Below, in pieces: positions 18,842 through 28,282 of a DNA stretch of 64,000 bases; position 1 is the stretch's first letter; each line of letters begins with the position of its first letter. Below the pieces are notes generated by a model, which had not been told where the DNA came from, did not search any database, and saw only the letters and a list, made by a program, of their open reading frames with translations. The DNA is from Fulvivirga lutea (GTDB taxonomy: Bacteria > Bacteroidota > Bacteroidia > Cytophagales > Cyclobacteriaceae), in assembly GCF_017068455.1 (NCBI RefSeq), contig NZ_CP070608.1, positions 1,407,488 through 1,471,487 on the forward strand. Direction: 5' to 3'. The translations under genes were made by a program, and so were the position numbers.

Positions 18842-21800
18842 TTAAGTTGTTGGTTTAGTTTCTTCTTTAGGTTTCTCCTCTTTCTTTGGAGCTATATATT
18901 GTACGCCTTTTTCTTTAAGAAGTTTGTTAAAAGAAGGAACATCTTCATTGAGAATTTCTTTTACTGATTGCTGCTGTTTAGTCCACTCTTTTTCCAACTC
19001 ATTATAAAGATCTTGCTCGCCTTTAGTTAGTGGGGGCACACTATTATCTATGGTTTGCAATAGTTGATAAAGCTGACCATCTAACTTATTTCTAAAGTTG
19101 ATGATATCCTGAAAAGTTTCTTGACTAGGGGAAATCAGTTCTTCTTCTACTCCATTTACCTTGTCCATAATGCTCTCACCATTTTTCTTAATATCCTCAT
19201 CATTTTGCTCCCGATCAATCATATATTCCACTTGCTCCCTTACCTCCTGCAAATCGACTAAAGATTCATTCAAGTCATTCAGGTCTTTATAAATTTCTTT
19301 CAATAGTTGCTGTTGAGCTTCGATTTGCTCAGGTGTAGCTTCATCGCGAGGGTCTTTTAGGACTTTAAAATTTTGAGTACTACTATAATCGCCATAGGTG
19401 AATTTAGCAGAGTACTCTCCGGGCCCCACTTTATAACCTTGCATTCCGGTTTCCCCGAAAGACATAACAAATACATTTTCAGCTGGCTTAATATTGGCAA
19501 CCCTTAAGTCCCATCTTGCCAGGTTCATACCTTCTTTCTTTTCTATTTTATTCCAGCTGTCTTCAGAGTCTGAGGAAAGAGTCCTCAATACTTTTCCACT
19601 CTTATCCATAATATCGATAGTCAAAGGAAGGGTATCATTTTCGCCTACTGCCTTTAAATAATATTTCATACTTACTCCTGGGAAAGGGTTCTTGCCAACA
19701 TTCGGAATTGGTAAGTCCACTAAATCGAATGCATTGGTTTTATAAGCATCAGCAGGCTTATAGAAATAAGTTGCTGCATTGGCTACTTCTGGAGTTAGCT
19801 GGTGGAATGGAGTTAAATCATCCAATACCCAAAATGCTCTTCCAGACGTAGCTGCTAATAAATCATTCTTATGAACTTTTAGATCTAATACAGGTACGGT
19901 AGGAAAATTAAGTTCTAGTTTTTTCCAGTTGCTACCATCATCAAAACTAATATAAACGCCCTGCTCGGTTCCAGCATATAATAGCCCTTTTCTTACAGGG
20001 TCTTCTCTAACCACACGAGCATAGGCTCTTTTATCAATGCCGTTAGTAATGAGCGACCATGAAGCACCATAATTATTACTCTTATAAATGAAAGGTGTAA
20101 AGTCATTGAACTTATACTTCATAAAGGTTACATAAACCGTAGCCGGATCATGATGAGATACTTCTATTGAGTTGATAATTCCCTCACCAGCAGGACTTAT
20201 TTTTTGCCAGTTTTTACCTCCATCTCTGGTAATATGCATCAACCCATCATCGGCACCAGTGTAAATTACATTCGCATCGTGAGGCGATTCTGCTACGGAC
20301 ATCAGCGTGTGATAGGTTTCACCTCCTGCCGCTTCATTTGTAATTGGCCCACCCATTAAACCTAATTTGGTGGTGTCATTCCTGGTTAAATCTGGAGAAA
20401 TATCTGTCCAGCTCAACCCTCTATTGGTAGATTTGTGGAGTACATTACTTCCATAATAAATAGTTTCAGGGTTGTGAGATGAAGTAATGACCGGTGGGTT
20501 CCAGTTATATCTGTACTTCATTTCATCTGATGGTTCTCCTAAATCAAAAACCGGGTAAGGTTTGATGGGTTTAGATTTATCAGTTTCCATATTGTATTCA
20601 TCAATAAAGCCTGTGATATTAGATGAATACACATATTTTGGATCATCTGGATTGAAGGCAATATGTGCCGCTTCACCACCACCTACACCAGCAATAAAAT
20701 CCTGCCAGCCGATACCAAATCCATCTGTTCTATTTTTTATCGCAACTGTGCTATTATCTTGTTGTCCACCATAAACCCAATAAGGAAAGCGATTATCTGC
20801 GTTTACTCGATAGAACTGTGCTGTAGGTTGGTTTTGCTGTGTAGACCAGCTTTTGCCTCCATTAAAACTTATGTTAGCTCCACCATCATTCGAGTTAATC
20901 ATATTAGTTGGATCATTTGGGTTAATCCATAAATCATGATTATCGCCATGGGGAACTGCTACAGGCATAAATGTCCTACCACCATCAATGGACTTCATAA
21001 AAGGAGCATTCAGCACATAAACTACATTTTCGTTTTTAGGATCTGTAAACACATGCATATAGTACCAAGAACGCGTTCTTAAAACCCTTTGGCTATTCAT
21101 AAGCGCCCATTTTTCACCGCCATCATCAGAGCGGTATAATCCGCCTTCCTCTGACTCAATTACTGCATATACTCTATTAGAATTAGCTCTGCTCACAGAA
21201 ACGCCAATCTTACCCATCATTGCTTTTGGTAGACCTTCAGATAGTTTCTCCCAGGTTTCTCCACCGTCTTTTGTTTTATAAATACCACTACCGTTACCAC
21301 CACTTCTTACATACCATGGCTTACGCTGATGATCCCAATAGGCTGCATATAGAATACGCGGATTATTCATATCCATGGATAGATTGTTTGCTCCACTGCT
21401 TTCATTAACAAAATGTACTCTCTTCCAATTTTTACCACCATCCTCAGATTTGTAAATCCCTCTCTCTGAAGTGGGAGCATAAGGACTGCCTTGAGCTGCT
21501 ACATAAACCACATCTGGATTATTCGGATGAATTCGAATTTCTGAAATTTGCGAGGTCCCATCTAAGCCTATGTGTTTCCATGTTTTGCCTGCATCTGTTG
21601 ATTTGTAAACGCCATCTCCGTGTGAAGTCATTACACCTCTAATACAAGCCTCGCCAGTGCCTACATAAATTACATTTGGGTCTGACTCACTTACCGATAT
21701 CGCTCCAATGGACGTAGTATTAAAAAACGTATCTGAAATGTTACGCCAGTTAATGCCTGCATCATCTGTTTTCCAAACACCGCCACCAACAGAACCGAAA

Positions 21801-22006
21801 TAATAGGTCATTGGATCGCCTACCACACCTGTGGAGGTTAGCGAACGCCCACCTCTGAACGGACCAATATTTCTCCAAGTCATTTTGTTAAATAACTTTT
21901 CGTCATAGGTTTCTGAAGGCTGATTTCCTTTCTTCTTTTTCTGAGAAAAAGCAGGTGCTGTGTATAATAAGCTTAAAATGATAATTAGGGAGGTAGTTAA
22001 TTTCAT
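18842..22006 (-). CDS. VPS10/sortilin-type beta-propeller protein
   Basis: 1054 residues, signal peptide to AFSQ. At least ten Asp-box-like repeats (S.DGG..W) are spaced as in VPS10/sialidase-type propellers ([60 protein letters not shown]). A C-terminal coiled-coil region (~900-1020, rich in Glu/Lys/Gln) and a Lys/Glu/Pro tail follow. Members are annotated as glycosyl-hydrolase-like or sortilin-like secreted proteins, usually without demonstrated catalysis; ligand binding is more likely than hydrolysis. It stands alone, divergent from the radical SAM gene. Confidence 0.8.
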   Translation of the reverse strand: MKLTTSLIIILSLLYTAPAFSQKKKKGNQPSETYDEKLFNKMTWRNIGPFRGGRSLTSTGVVGDPMTYYFGSVGGGVWKTDDAGINWRNISDTFFNTTSIGAISVSESDPNVIYVGTGEACIRGVMTSHGDGVYKSTDAGKTWKHIGLDGTSQISEIRIHPNNPDVVYVAAQGSPYAPTSERGIYKSEDGGKNWKRVHFVNESSGANNLSMDMNNPRILYAAYWDHQRKPWYVRSGGNGSGIYKTKDGGETWEKLSEGLPKAMMGKIGVSVSRANSNRVYAVIESEEGGLYRSDDGGEKWALMNSQRVLRTRSWYYMHVFTDPKNENVVYVLNAPFMKSIDGGRTFMPVAVPHGDNHDLWINPNDPTNMINSNDGGANISFNGGKSWSTQQNQPTAQFYRVNADNRFPYWVYGGQQDNSTVAIKNRTDGFGIGWQDFIAGVGGGEAAHIAFNPDDPKYVYSSNITGFIDEYNMETDKSKPIKPYPVFDLGEPSDEMKYRYNWNPPVITSSHNPETIYYGSNVLHKSTNRGLSWTDISPDLTRNDTTKLGLMGGPITNEAAGGETYHTLMSVAESPHDANVIYTGADDGLMHITRDGGKNWQKISPAGEGIINSIEVSHHDPATVYVTFMKYKFNDFTPFIYKSNNYGASWSLITNGIDKRAYARVVREDPVRKGLLYAGTEQGVYISFDDGSNWKKLELNFPTVPVLDLKVHKNDLLAATSGRAFWVLDDLTPFHQLTPEVANAATYFYKPADAYKTNAFDLVDLPIPNVGKNPFPGVSMKYYLKAVGENDTLPLTIDIMDKSGKVLRTLSSDSEDSWNKIEKKEGMNLARWDLRVANIKPAENVFVMSFGETGMQGYKVGPGEYSAKFTYGDYSSTQNFKVLKDPRDEATPEQIEAQQQLLKEIYKDLNDLNESLVDLQEVREQVEYMIDREQNDEDIKKNGESIMDKVNGVEEELISPSQETFQDIINFRNKLDGQLYQLLQTIDNSVPPLTKGEQDLYNELEKEWTKQQQSVKEILNEDVPSFNKLLKEKGVQYIAPKKEEKPKEETKPTT

Positions 22007-22115
22007 GGGCTAGTAAATTGAACTTGTTCTGATAAATTGAATCAGAAAAGTTACTTATTTCAATTAACTAATCCTATCAGTTCAAATACTCGAAGATGCG
22101 GTCTATATTTAATGT

Positions 22116-23141
22116 GTGAAGGCGATAATAAAAGATGTAGCTAATTTCTTAACTAAGTTTTTTAGAGTAAAAAGGCTATGGAACGCCACTAAATTGGTTA
22201 GTAGCTACCTTTTATCACGCGCTATACGCAAGCCAATACACTGGGGAATGCCTTTGAGTATTTCTTTTGAACCTACCACATCTTGCAATCTAAGGTGCCC
22301 GGAATGCCCAAGTGGTTTGCGCTCCTTTACACGCCCAACTGGGATGTTAGAAAGTGATCTATTTAAAAAAGTGATTGATGAGCAGAAAAATACGCTTTCA
22401 TACCTTCTTTTTTACTTTCAAGGAGAACCCTATTTACATCCTCAGTTTTTGGATTTAGTTCAAGAAGCCTCAACAGCTAAGATTTATACGGCTACATCTA
22501 CCAATGCGCATTATCTAAATGATGATAATGCCAAAAAAACAGTTGAATCTGGCTTAGACCGATTGATTATTTCTATTGATGGTGCCTCGCAGGAAACGTA
22601 TGAATCGTATAGGGTAGGGGGCAAGCTGGATAAAGTAATAGAAGGAACAAAGAACATAGTGAAGTGGAAGAAACAATTGAAATCTTCTACCCCACATATT
22701 ATATTTCAGTTTTTGGTGGTTAAGCCTAATGAACATCAAATTAATGAGGTATATGAATTGGCCAATGAGCTAGGTGTAGATGAGGTAAAACTAAAAACAG
22801 CACAAATCTATGATTATGAAAATGGCTCAGATCTAATTCCTTCCCAGGAAAAGTATTCGCGCTACAGAAAGTTGAAAAACGGCAAGTATGAAATTAAAAG
22901 TAAATTGTTAGACCATTGTTGGAAAATGTGGCACAGTTGTGTGATTACCTGGGATGGCAAGGTGGTGCCTTGTTGCTTTGATAAAGATGCGCATCACACA
23001 CTTGGTGCAGTCGAAAGTGCTTCGCTTACATCTGTCTGGAAAAGCAATGAATACAATGAGTTCAGAAAGCTGCTTTTGAAATCAAGAAAGGAAATTGAGA
23101 TGTGCAAAAATTGTACGGAAGGGACAGCTGTTTGGGCTTAA
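22116..23141 (+). CDS. Radical SAM / SPASM domain enzyme
   Basis: 341 residues from GTG 22116. The radical SAM iron-sulfur site is C57-x3-C61-x2-C64 (CNLRCPEC), followed by a TIM-barrel pattern (FYFQGEPYLHPQF, SIDGASQETYE). The C-terminal SPASM region binds auxiliary clusters through CVITWDGKVVPCC and EMCKNC. SPASM enzymes modify peptides or make cofactors; no precursor peptide or maturase partner was found next to it, so the substrate is unknown. Its stop overlaps the 39-aa FeoB-associated gene tail to tail. Confidence 0.88.
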   Translation: MKAIIKDVANFLTKFFRVKRLWNATKLVSSYLLSRAIRKPIHWGMPLSISFEPTTSCNLRCPECPSGLRSFTRPTGMLESDLFKKVIDEQKNTLSYLLFYFQGEPYLHPQFLDLVQEASTAKIYTATSTNAHYLNDDNAKKTVESGLDRLIISIDGASQETYESYRVGGKLDKVIEGTKNIVKWKKQLKSSTPHIIFQFLVVKPNEHQINEVYELANELGVDEVKLKTAQIYDYENGSDLIPSQEKYSRYRKLKNGKYEIKSKLLDHCWKMWHSCVITWDGKVVPCCFDKDAHHTLGAVESASLTSVWKSNEYNEFRKLLLKSRKEIEMCKNCTEGTAVWA

Positions 23142-23257
23142 CAATCACAATTCTTAGAACACCCAGAATCTTCTGACTTGTAGGTTTTGTAGACACCACG
23201 GCCAACATAGGCAATCGCTCCCACAAATAGTAATCCGATGATAACGCCTTCAATCAT
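23138..23257 (-). CDS. FeoB-associated Cys-rich membrane protein
   Basis: 39 residues (start 23257, stop 23138-23140). One membrane helix (IGLLFVGAIAYVGRGVYK) and a Cys-rich tail (GCSKNCDC) match the small FeoB-associated family. These sit next to the ferrous iron transporter FeoB in many Bacteroidota. No feoB is in this window, so the gene has lost or never had the usual neighbour here. Confidence 0.78.
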   Translation of the reverse strand: MIEGVIIGLLFVGAIAYVGRGVYKTYKSEDSGCSKNCDC

Positions 23258-23275
23258 AGCTTTGTAACTGCAAAT

Positions 23276-24085
23276 TTACGCTTTTGGTTCTTTGTTTTGC
23301 CAATGCTTCTGAATAACCTGTAACATTTCATTTTGTACATTGCTCGAAGCCACAATCTCACGTCCAAACACAAAGTCATTTCCTCCTTTAAAGTCCGTCA
23401 CCTGGCCACCTGCTTGCTGTACGATAAAGGCACCGGCAGCTACATCCCAGGCATTGAGATTGTATTCAAAGAAACCTTCGAATCGGCCACAAGCCACATA
23501 GGCTAAATCCACAGCTGCGCTGCCCATTCTTCTTAAGCCATGCGTGCTCTGCATGAAGTCGTTTAGTATTTTTAGGTATGACTGCATTTGCTCAAAATCA
23601 TAATATGGGAAGCCAGTAGCTAAAAGACTTTCGGAAAGCGTGTTCACTTTAGAAACCTTTATTTCTTCATCATTACAATAGGCTGGGCTGCCTTCTACCG
23701 CGTAGAAAAACTCATCTCTATTTATTTCATAAACTACGCCAATAACCAGTTTTTCATTTCTCATGAGTGCCACACTAATGGAATAAACTGGAAGTCCATG
23801 AGTGAAGTTAGTGGTGCCATCTAACGGATCGATGATCCAATTGTATTCTACTTTTCTTTCTGTTTTAGTGCCTTCCTCAGTAATAAAACCTGCTTCTGGT
23901 AAGGCCTCAGAGCATGAGCTCACCAGCATTTTCTCAGCTTCTTTATCCACATAAGAAACCAGATCATTAAAGCCCTTTCTCTCGATTCGATCTGCAGAGA
24001 ATTGATAGGCTTCTTCCCTAATAAACTGTCCGGTTTGTAAAATACCTGCTTTAATGTGATCTAAAACTTGCTGCAGAAGTATCAT
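23276..24085 (-). CDS. Inositol monophosphatase family protein
   Basis: 269 residues. The metal-binding motif DPLDGTTNF (D86, D89), the upstream EE at ~70-71 and the C-terminal NAWDVAAGAFIVQQAGG are all present, as in inositol-1-phosphatase/SuhB and CysQ relatives. It dephosphorylates a sugar- or inositol-type phosphate with Mg2+ in the cytoplasm; the exact substrate cannot be told. Its start overlaps the upstream membrane gene by 4 bases, so it belongs to the rsmI-led operon. Confidence 0.9.
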   Translation of the reverse strand: MILLQQVLDHIKAGILQTGQFIREEAYQFSADRIERKGFNDLVSYVDKEAEKMLVSSCSEALPEAGFITEEGTKTERKVEYNWIIDPLDGTTNFTHGLPVYSISVALMRNEKLVIGVVYEINRDEFFYAVEGSPAYCNDEEIKVSKVNTLSESLLATGFPYYDFEQMQSYLKILNDFMQSTHGLRRMGSAAVDLAYVACGRFEGFFEYNLNAWDVAAGAFIVQQAGGQVTDFKGGNDFVFGREIVASSNVQNEMLQVIQKHWQNKEPKA

Positions 24086-24843
24086 TTGGTGGTCTTTAGT
24101 TTAACTAAGCTGTATATTAAAACCAAAACCGATAGCCAGGCACATGTTCTAGCCAACCATTCGCCTCGTTCAGCATATTGCTGACTAATTTCTGTTATAT
24201 CTGCTCCATAGTAAAAGGCAACCATGTGATCAAAATTAACAACAGGTGCATCATTTAAAAAGACCGAGATGAAAGCTGGAATGGCTACAATAACCAATGC
24301 TATTAGCACTGAAGGTGAAATTTGTATAAGCAGGTTTCCTTTCGGGTTATATATGCTTTTTGCAATAATAATATTCGCGAATAGTACCCATGCTGTTATA
24401 CCCATCAAGCCTGTATGATCTGTCCATTGAGTAAAAATCCCATCTAAATTTATAAACGGAAAATAAACAGCCCATACAGGGTTCAACTTCAATAATAGAT
24501 AATGTCCGCCCAACCAAAATGCCACCATTATTACAGTTCGCATTGCACCTGAAAGTGCTCTGCGAGTTATTAAATTCAAATAAAGTGTAGTGTAGATTAT
24601 AAGTGGGTAAACAATCACCCCTAAAGATAATGGTGTTTCAGTAGTGCCAATGTGAATGGCTCCATTCACTAGTAAAACGAGTCCTAACGATATAATCCAA
24701 CTTGAACTGTCTGTATTCTGAAGATAGAGTAGGAAGATAGGAACCAGACATATCAGATAAACTAACTCGAGGTTTGTAATTCTCCCAAGAAGTAACAGAA
24801 TAAGTGAAACAAGAGGGTAAATGTATTTAAGTTTATTTTCCAT
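24082..24843 (-). CDS. Integral membrane protein resembling Lnt membrane part without nitrilase domain
   Basis: 253 residues with about seven hydrophobic segments. The stretch FTQWTDHTGLMGITAWVLF looks like the membrane region of apolipoprotein N-acyltransferase (which has W-x(2)-TG-x-GG-x-x-W), but the C-terminal nitrilase-type catalytic domain is absent. It could be a Lnt-derived membrane protein or an unrelated look-alike. It overlaps rsmI by 11 bases and the phosphatase by 4. Interesting because an Lnb-like enzyme, which would replace Lnt, is encoded 6 kb away. Function unknown. Confidence 0.55.
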   Translation of the reverse strand: MENKLKYIYPLVSLILLLLGRITNLELVYLICLVPIFLLYLQNTDSSSWIISLGLVLLVNGAIHIGTTETPLSLGVIVYPLIIYTTLYLNLITRRALSGAMRTVIMVAFWLGGHYLLLKLNPVWAVYFPFINLDGIFTQWTDHTGLMGITAWVLFANIIIAKSIYNPKGNLLIQISPSVLIALVIVAIPAFISVFLNDAPVVNFDHMVAFYYGADITEISQQYAERGEWLARTCAWLSVLVLIYSLVKLKTTK

Positions 24844-25510
24844 GTACCACTATAACAATTTCGCCCTTCACTGTTCCTTTTTCATAGTGCTTTTTAAGCT
24901 CATCCAAAGTTCCATTCATTGTCTCTTCGTAGATTTTAGTCAGTTCGCGAGAAACTGATGCTTGTCGGTCAGCACCAAACTCATCGGCTAACTGACCGAG
25001 TGTTTTAACCAAGCGGTGTGGCGATTCATACAAGATGATTGTTCTTTCTTCCTCTTTGAGTTTATCAATTCTAGTTTTTCGACCCTTTTTGTGGGGTAAG
25101 AAACCCTCAAACACAAACTTATCGGATGGTAATCCTGATTTTACAAGAGCCGGTACAAAGGCAGTAGCTCCCGGTAAACATTCAATTTTAATATTGTTAG
25201 CCAAACATTCTCTAACCAATAAAAAGCCGGGATCGGAAATGGAAGGCGTGCCTGCATCAGAAATGAGTGCCATGGTTTTGCCCTCTTCAAATTCAGTTAA
25301 TAGCTTTTCAATGGCCTTATGCTCATTAAAAATATGGTAGCTCTTTAAAGGCTGACTAATGTCGAAGTGCTTGAGTAACTTGCCAGAAGTTCGTGTGTCT
25401 TCAGCTAATATGACATCAACCGATTTTAATACTTTTAACGCCCTTAGGGTGATGTCTTCAAGGTTGCCAATGGGTGTTGGTACTAAATAGAGTTGGGTTG
25501 TTTCACTCAC
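24833..25510 (-). CDS. rsmI: 16S rRNA (cytidine1402-2'-O)-methyltransferase
   Basis: 225 residues. The N-terminal [19 protein letters not shown] and [16 protein letters not shown] motifs and the [13 protein letters not shown] loop identify RsmI, a tetrapyrrole-methylase-fold enzyme that 2'-O-methylates C1402 of 16S rRNA. Length is slightly short of the usual ~270-290 because the C-terminal helical domain is reduced, which is common in Bacteroidota. It overlaps the preceding pterin dehydratase gene by 4 bases. Confidence 0.93.
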   Translation of the reverse strand: MSETTQLYLVPTPIGNLEDITLRALKVLKSVDVILAEDTRTSGKLLKHFDISQPLKSYHIFNEHKAIEKLLTEFEEGKTMALISDAGTPSISDPGFLLVRECLANNIKIECLPGATAFVPALVKSGLPSDKFVFEGFLPHKKGRKTRIDKLKEEERTIILYESPHRLVKTLGQLADEFGADRQASVSRELTKIYEETMNGTLDELKKHYEKGTVKGEIVIVVHGK

Positions 25511-25746
25511 TTATCGCCAGCTATTTTATCAATTGCTTTAGCTAATTTATGATCTTTTTCAGTGACAACATCACCGGCATCGTGCGTGTTAAGCTCAAAA
25601 TTTACTGTGTTGTACACATTATTCCAATTGGGATGATGGTTCATCTTTTCAGCAACAATGGCCACTTGGCTCATGAAGCCAAAAGCTTCTACAAAATCTT
25701 TAAATTGAAATGACTTAACGAGTTTATTATTTTCTTCTTTCCACAT
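25507..25746 (-). CDS. 4a-hydroxytetrahydrobiopterin dehydratase
   Basis: 79 residues with the pterin-4a-carbinolamine dehydratase signature [16 protein letters not shown] and the [13 protein letters not shown] end. It recycles oxidised tetrahydropterin for aromatic amino acid hydroxylases. It is shorter than many members because the N-terminal strand is reduced. No hydroxylase gene is in the window. It is in the DUF493-rsmI operon, with 2 bases between it and the DUF493 gene. Confidence 0.9.
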   Translation of the reverse strand: MWKEENNKLVKSFQFKDFVEAFGFMSQVAIVAEKMNHHPNWNNVYNTVNFELNTHDAGDVVTEKDHKLAKAIDKIAGDK

Positions 25747-25748
25747 AT

Positions 25749-26021
25749 CTATAACGCTATTACTCCTTCTACTTTATTTGCTTCTAAATAATATTCTACA
25801 ATGGTGTCGCTCGATGAGGCCATAACTTTAGAGGTTATGCTTATGTAATTTCCTTTGCTTGACTGTTTCTCAGAAACATCATGCTTCACAAAGATTTTCT
25901 TAATCTCATCCTTCTTATCTATTGGCACGATAAACTTAAACGTGTACAATGAAGGCCAATCATATTCATTCTCTAATTTCTCTTTGAAAGACTGTATGGC
26001 CTGTAGGTCTTGTGCTTTCAT
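25749..26021 (-). CDS. DUF493 family protein (YbeD-like)
   Basis: 90 residues. DUF493/YbeD proteins are small alpha/beta (ACT-like) proteins; [12 protein letters not shown]-type N-terminal and the [24 protein letters not shown] pattern fit. The role is unknown; in Escherichia coli the relative sits by the lipoate genes. First gene of the minus-strand operon running to 23276, separated from ppiD by a bidirectional hairpin. Confidence 0.8.
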   Translation of the reverse strand: MKAQDLQAIQSFKEKLENEYDWPSLYTFKFIVPIDKKDEIKKIFVKHDVSEKQSSKGNYISITSKVMASSSDTIVEYYLEANKVEGVIAL

Positions 26022-26037
26022 ACTTCCTTAAAATAAG

Positions 26038-26063
26038 AAAAGCGGGACAAAATCCCGCTTTTT
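26038..26063. terminator. Rho-independent terminator of ppiD
   Basis: AAAAGCGGGA (26038-26047) pairs with TCCCGCTTTT (26053-26062) around a 5-base loop, with T-rich flanks in both directions. It is 20 bases after the ppiD stop on the minus strand. Confidence 0.85.
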
Positions 26064-26084
26064 ACTCTTATGAATTCTTAGTTA

Positions 26085-28172
26085 TTAATAAAATTTATAA
26101 CGTTCGTCCTGAATATCAGCGTGTTCTTTTATAGCTTCTGTAATGCCATAGCTTACCTGGCTATTAGCTTTTTGCTGAACTTGATCTCTGTAAGTTGCGT
26201 AGTCAGCAATTTCAGGAGCAATTGTTTTATTTTCCATTTTGAATACGATAACTCCATTCTCGCCTTCTATTGGAGCGCCTGTTTCACCAGATTCCAATGC
26301 AAATGCTGCACCTACTGCTTTCGGGTCAAAACCTACACTTGGTATGGAGGTAGCACTTAGCTGTAAAGCACTGCTGCTATACACATTAGCATCGTCACCA
26401 TAAGCTGCTGCTTTCTCATCCAGCGTTCCTGAAAGGCTACTTAACTTATCTGTTATCACTTTGGCTTTCGCCTCTTTTCTGATGATTACACCAATTTCGT
26501 TCTTAACCATCTCAAATGGTTTTGTTCCTTCTTCTACTTCGTCAGTCATAACAGCTACTACATACGCTTCATCAAGCTCATATACTTCAGAAACTTCACC
26601 TTCAGAAGCATCAGAGAATACCCACTGTACAATCTGTCTTGCATCACCTAATGTTCCAACTCTTCTGTCATTTGCCTTTAGGTTGTTTGCTGTCATAACT
26701 TGTACTGAATCTGCCGCAGCTTGTGATTCAAAAGATTCTAAATCATCAACACTAGAAGCAAAAAGATCTGCCTTTGTAAATGCCTCGTTGATCGTTTCAT
26801 CACCTGGTAGAATTTCTCTTGCAACAGTTGCCACTTTATAAGCGGTATTTGTTTTGGTTTCCGTAACATTAATGATGTGATAGCCAAACTGAGTTTTAAC
26901 TAAATTATTAATCAACCCTTTTTCATTGGCGTTGAATACAGCTTCCTCAAATTCAGCCACCATTTTACCAGTGCCAAACCACCCAAGATCTCCACCTCTT
27001 GATGATGTTCCATCAGTACCATGCTCTTTTGCCATTTCAGCAAAGTCAGCACCATTTTTAATGTCATTTAAGATACCTTGTGCTTTAGCTTTTGTCTCAT
27101 CATCATCACCTTTTAAAAGGATGTGGCTGGCCTTAGCATAGCTTACAGAATCTTCATAGATATCTGTGATTTTATAAAGTTTAAACCCTTCAGCATCTAA
27201 ATAGGGTCCTCTAACATCACCTTTAGAAAGGTTGCTGATGTTAGCCTTCAATTGTACAGGTAGGTTACCAGGGTTGTAGTTTCCAAAAGAAGTTAAGTCA
27301 TCAGAGTTCAAACTAGCGAAAACAGAATCATTTTCAGCAGTTTTAAAATCATCTACTAATTGTAGCAACTCTTCTTTTACAAACGCAGTATCAGCTGCTG
27401 AAGGAGTGATGTCAAATGCCACATATTTTAACGATCTTGTTGCCTCAATTTTGTATCGGTCTTTATTCTTATTGTAGTATTCTTTCATCTTGCTATCGTC
27501 AAGCGAGATAAGAGAATCACTTACAGTATAATATGGGATGTATAAATACTTTACTTCCGCTACGTTGTTTTGAGCTTGATACTCTCTCTGAGCCTCAGCT
27601 GTAGTAACGTAGTTAGTTTTTGTCAATAGGTTTTCGTATTTCAACCTAACTCTGCTTTGAATTAATTCATTTTTGAACACTTCCCATCGCATTCTAGCAT
27701 TAGCATCTAATGATGGAAGTTGTTGCAAGTATGTCATGAATTGGTTTCTGTCGTACTCACCAGTTTCAGGGTTTGTGAATGCCTGCTCTAAGCTAGGGTT
27801 AATGTTTTTACCCTGAAGCATATCCCAGATTTCATCGTCAGTTACCTGAACACCCACCTCATCATACTGCTTATCGAAAGCATATTTTGAGATTAATAGA
27901 TCCCAAGCCTGCTGTCTAAGCGTTGGACGCTCACGCTCCGTAGGCTGACGGTTAAAATTTAAAATATAGCTACTCTCACGTTCTTGTACTGTAGCCTGAA
28001 ATTCTTTCAGAGATATAGTTTCGCCTGCTATCTCACCCACATCGTTGCCACCTCCCATAAGGCTAGAGTTTGGTCCTAGAAGGTCTGCAAGTACGAAAGA
28101 CATAATTGCGATTGCTACTGCCGCAACTATGAATTTCCCCATCTTATTTCTCAGCGTATTTATTACTGCCAT
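26085..28172 (-). CDS. PpiD-like periplasmic folding chaperone / PPIC peptidylprolyl isomerase
   Basis: 695 residues: a short N-terminal membrane anchor (residues ~12-33), a SurA/PpiD N-terminal domain (EIAGETISLKEFQATV and long helices), a central parvulin-type PPIC domain (KASHILLKGDDDETKAKAQ, then GGDLGWFGTGKMVAEFEEAVF) and a C-terminal helical region. It assists folding of envelope proteins at the inner membrane. A perfect Bacteroidota promoter sits upstream and a strong terminator downstream, so it is monocistronic. Confidence 0.9.
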   Translation of the reverse strand: MAVINTLRNKMGKFIVAAVAIAIMSFVLADLLGPNSSLMGGGNDVGEIAGETISLKEFQATVQERESSYILNFNRQPTERERPTLRQQAWDLLISKYAFDKQYDEVGVQVTDDEIWDMLQGKNINPSLEQAFTNPETGEYDRNQFMTYLQQLPSLDANARMRWEVFKNELIQSRVRLKYENLLTKTNYVTTAEAQREYQAQNNVAEVKYLYIPYYTVSDSLISLDDSKMKEYYNKNKDRYKIEATRSLKYVAFDITPSAADTAFVKEELLQLVDDFKTAENDSVFASLNSDDLTSFGNYNPGNLPVQLKANISNLSKGDVRGPYLDAEGFKLYKITDIYEDSVSYAKASHILLKGDDDETKAKAQGILNDIKNGADFAEMAKEHGTDGTSSRGGDLGWFGTGKMVAEFEEAVFNANEKGLINNLVKTQFGYHIINVTETKTNTAYKVATVAREILPGDETINEAFTKADLFASSVDDLESFESQAAADSVQVMTANNLKANDRRVGTLGDARQIVQWVFSDASEGEVSEVYELDEAYVVAVMTDEVEEGTKPFEMVKNEIGVIIRKEAKAKVITDKLSSLSGTLDEKAAAYGDDANVYSSSALQLSATSIPSVGFDPKAVGAAFALESGETGAPIEGENGVIVFKMENKTIAPEIADYATYRDQVQQKANSQVSYGITEAIKEHADIQDERYKFY

Positions 28173-28211
28173 TTTGTTTAATTGATTACTTTCTAAAGTC
28201 TAAAAGAGGCG

Positions 28212-28242
28212 CAAATTTAATGAGTATATTACTAAAATCAAA
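28212..28242 (-). promoter_or_regulatory. Promoter of the ppiD-like gene
   Basis: On the minus strand TTTG (28239-28242) is followed by 19 bases and TAAATTTG (28212-28219), a full match to the Bacteroidota primary-sigma consensus TTTG-N19-21-TAnnTTTG. The start codon lies about 40 bases downstream. Confidence 0.8.
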
Positions 28243-28282
28243 CAAAGTATTTTAGAGGATTAAAACTTTGTTTTTAGGCCAA

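Noticed and set aside
22116-23257. Peptide-maturation (RiPP) cluster with the 39-aa Cys-rich protein as precursor of the radical SAM enzyme
   Set aside because: The small protein has a membrane helix and matches the FeoB-associated type; no other maturation or export gene is near.
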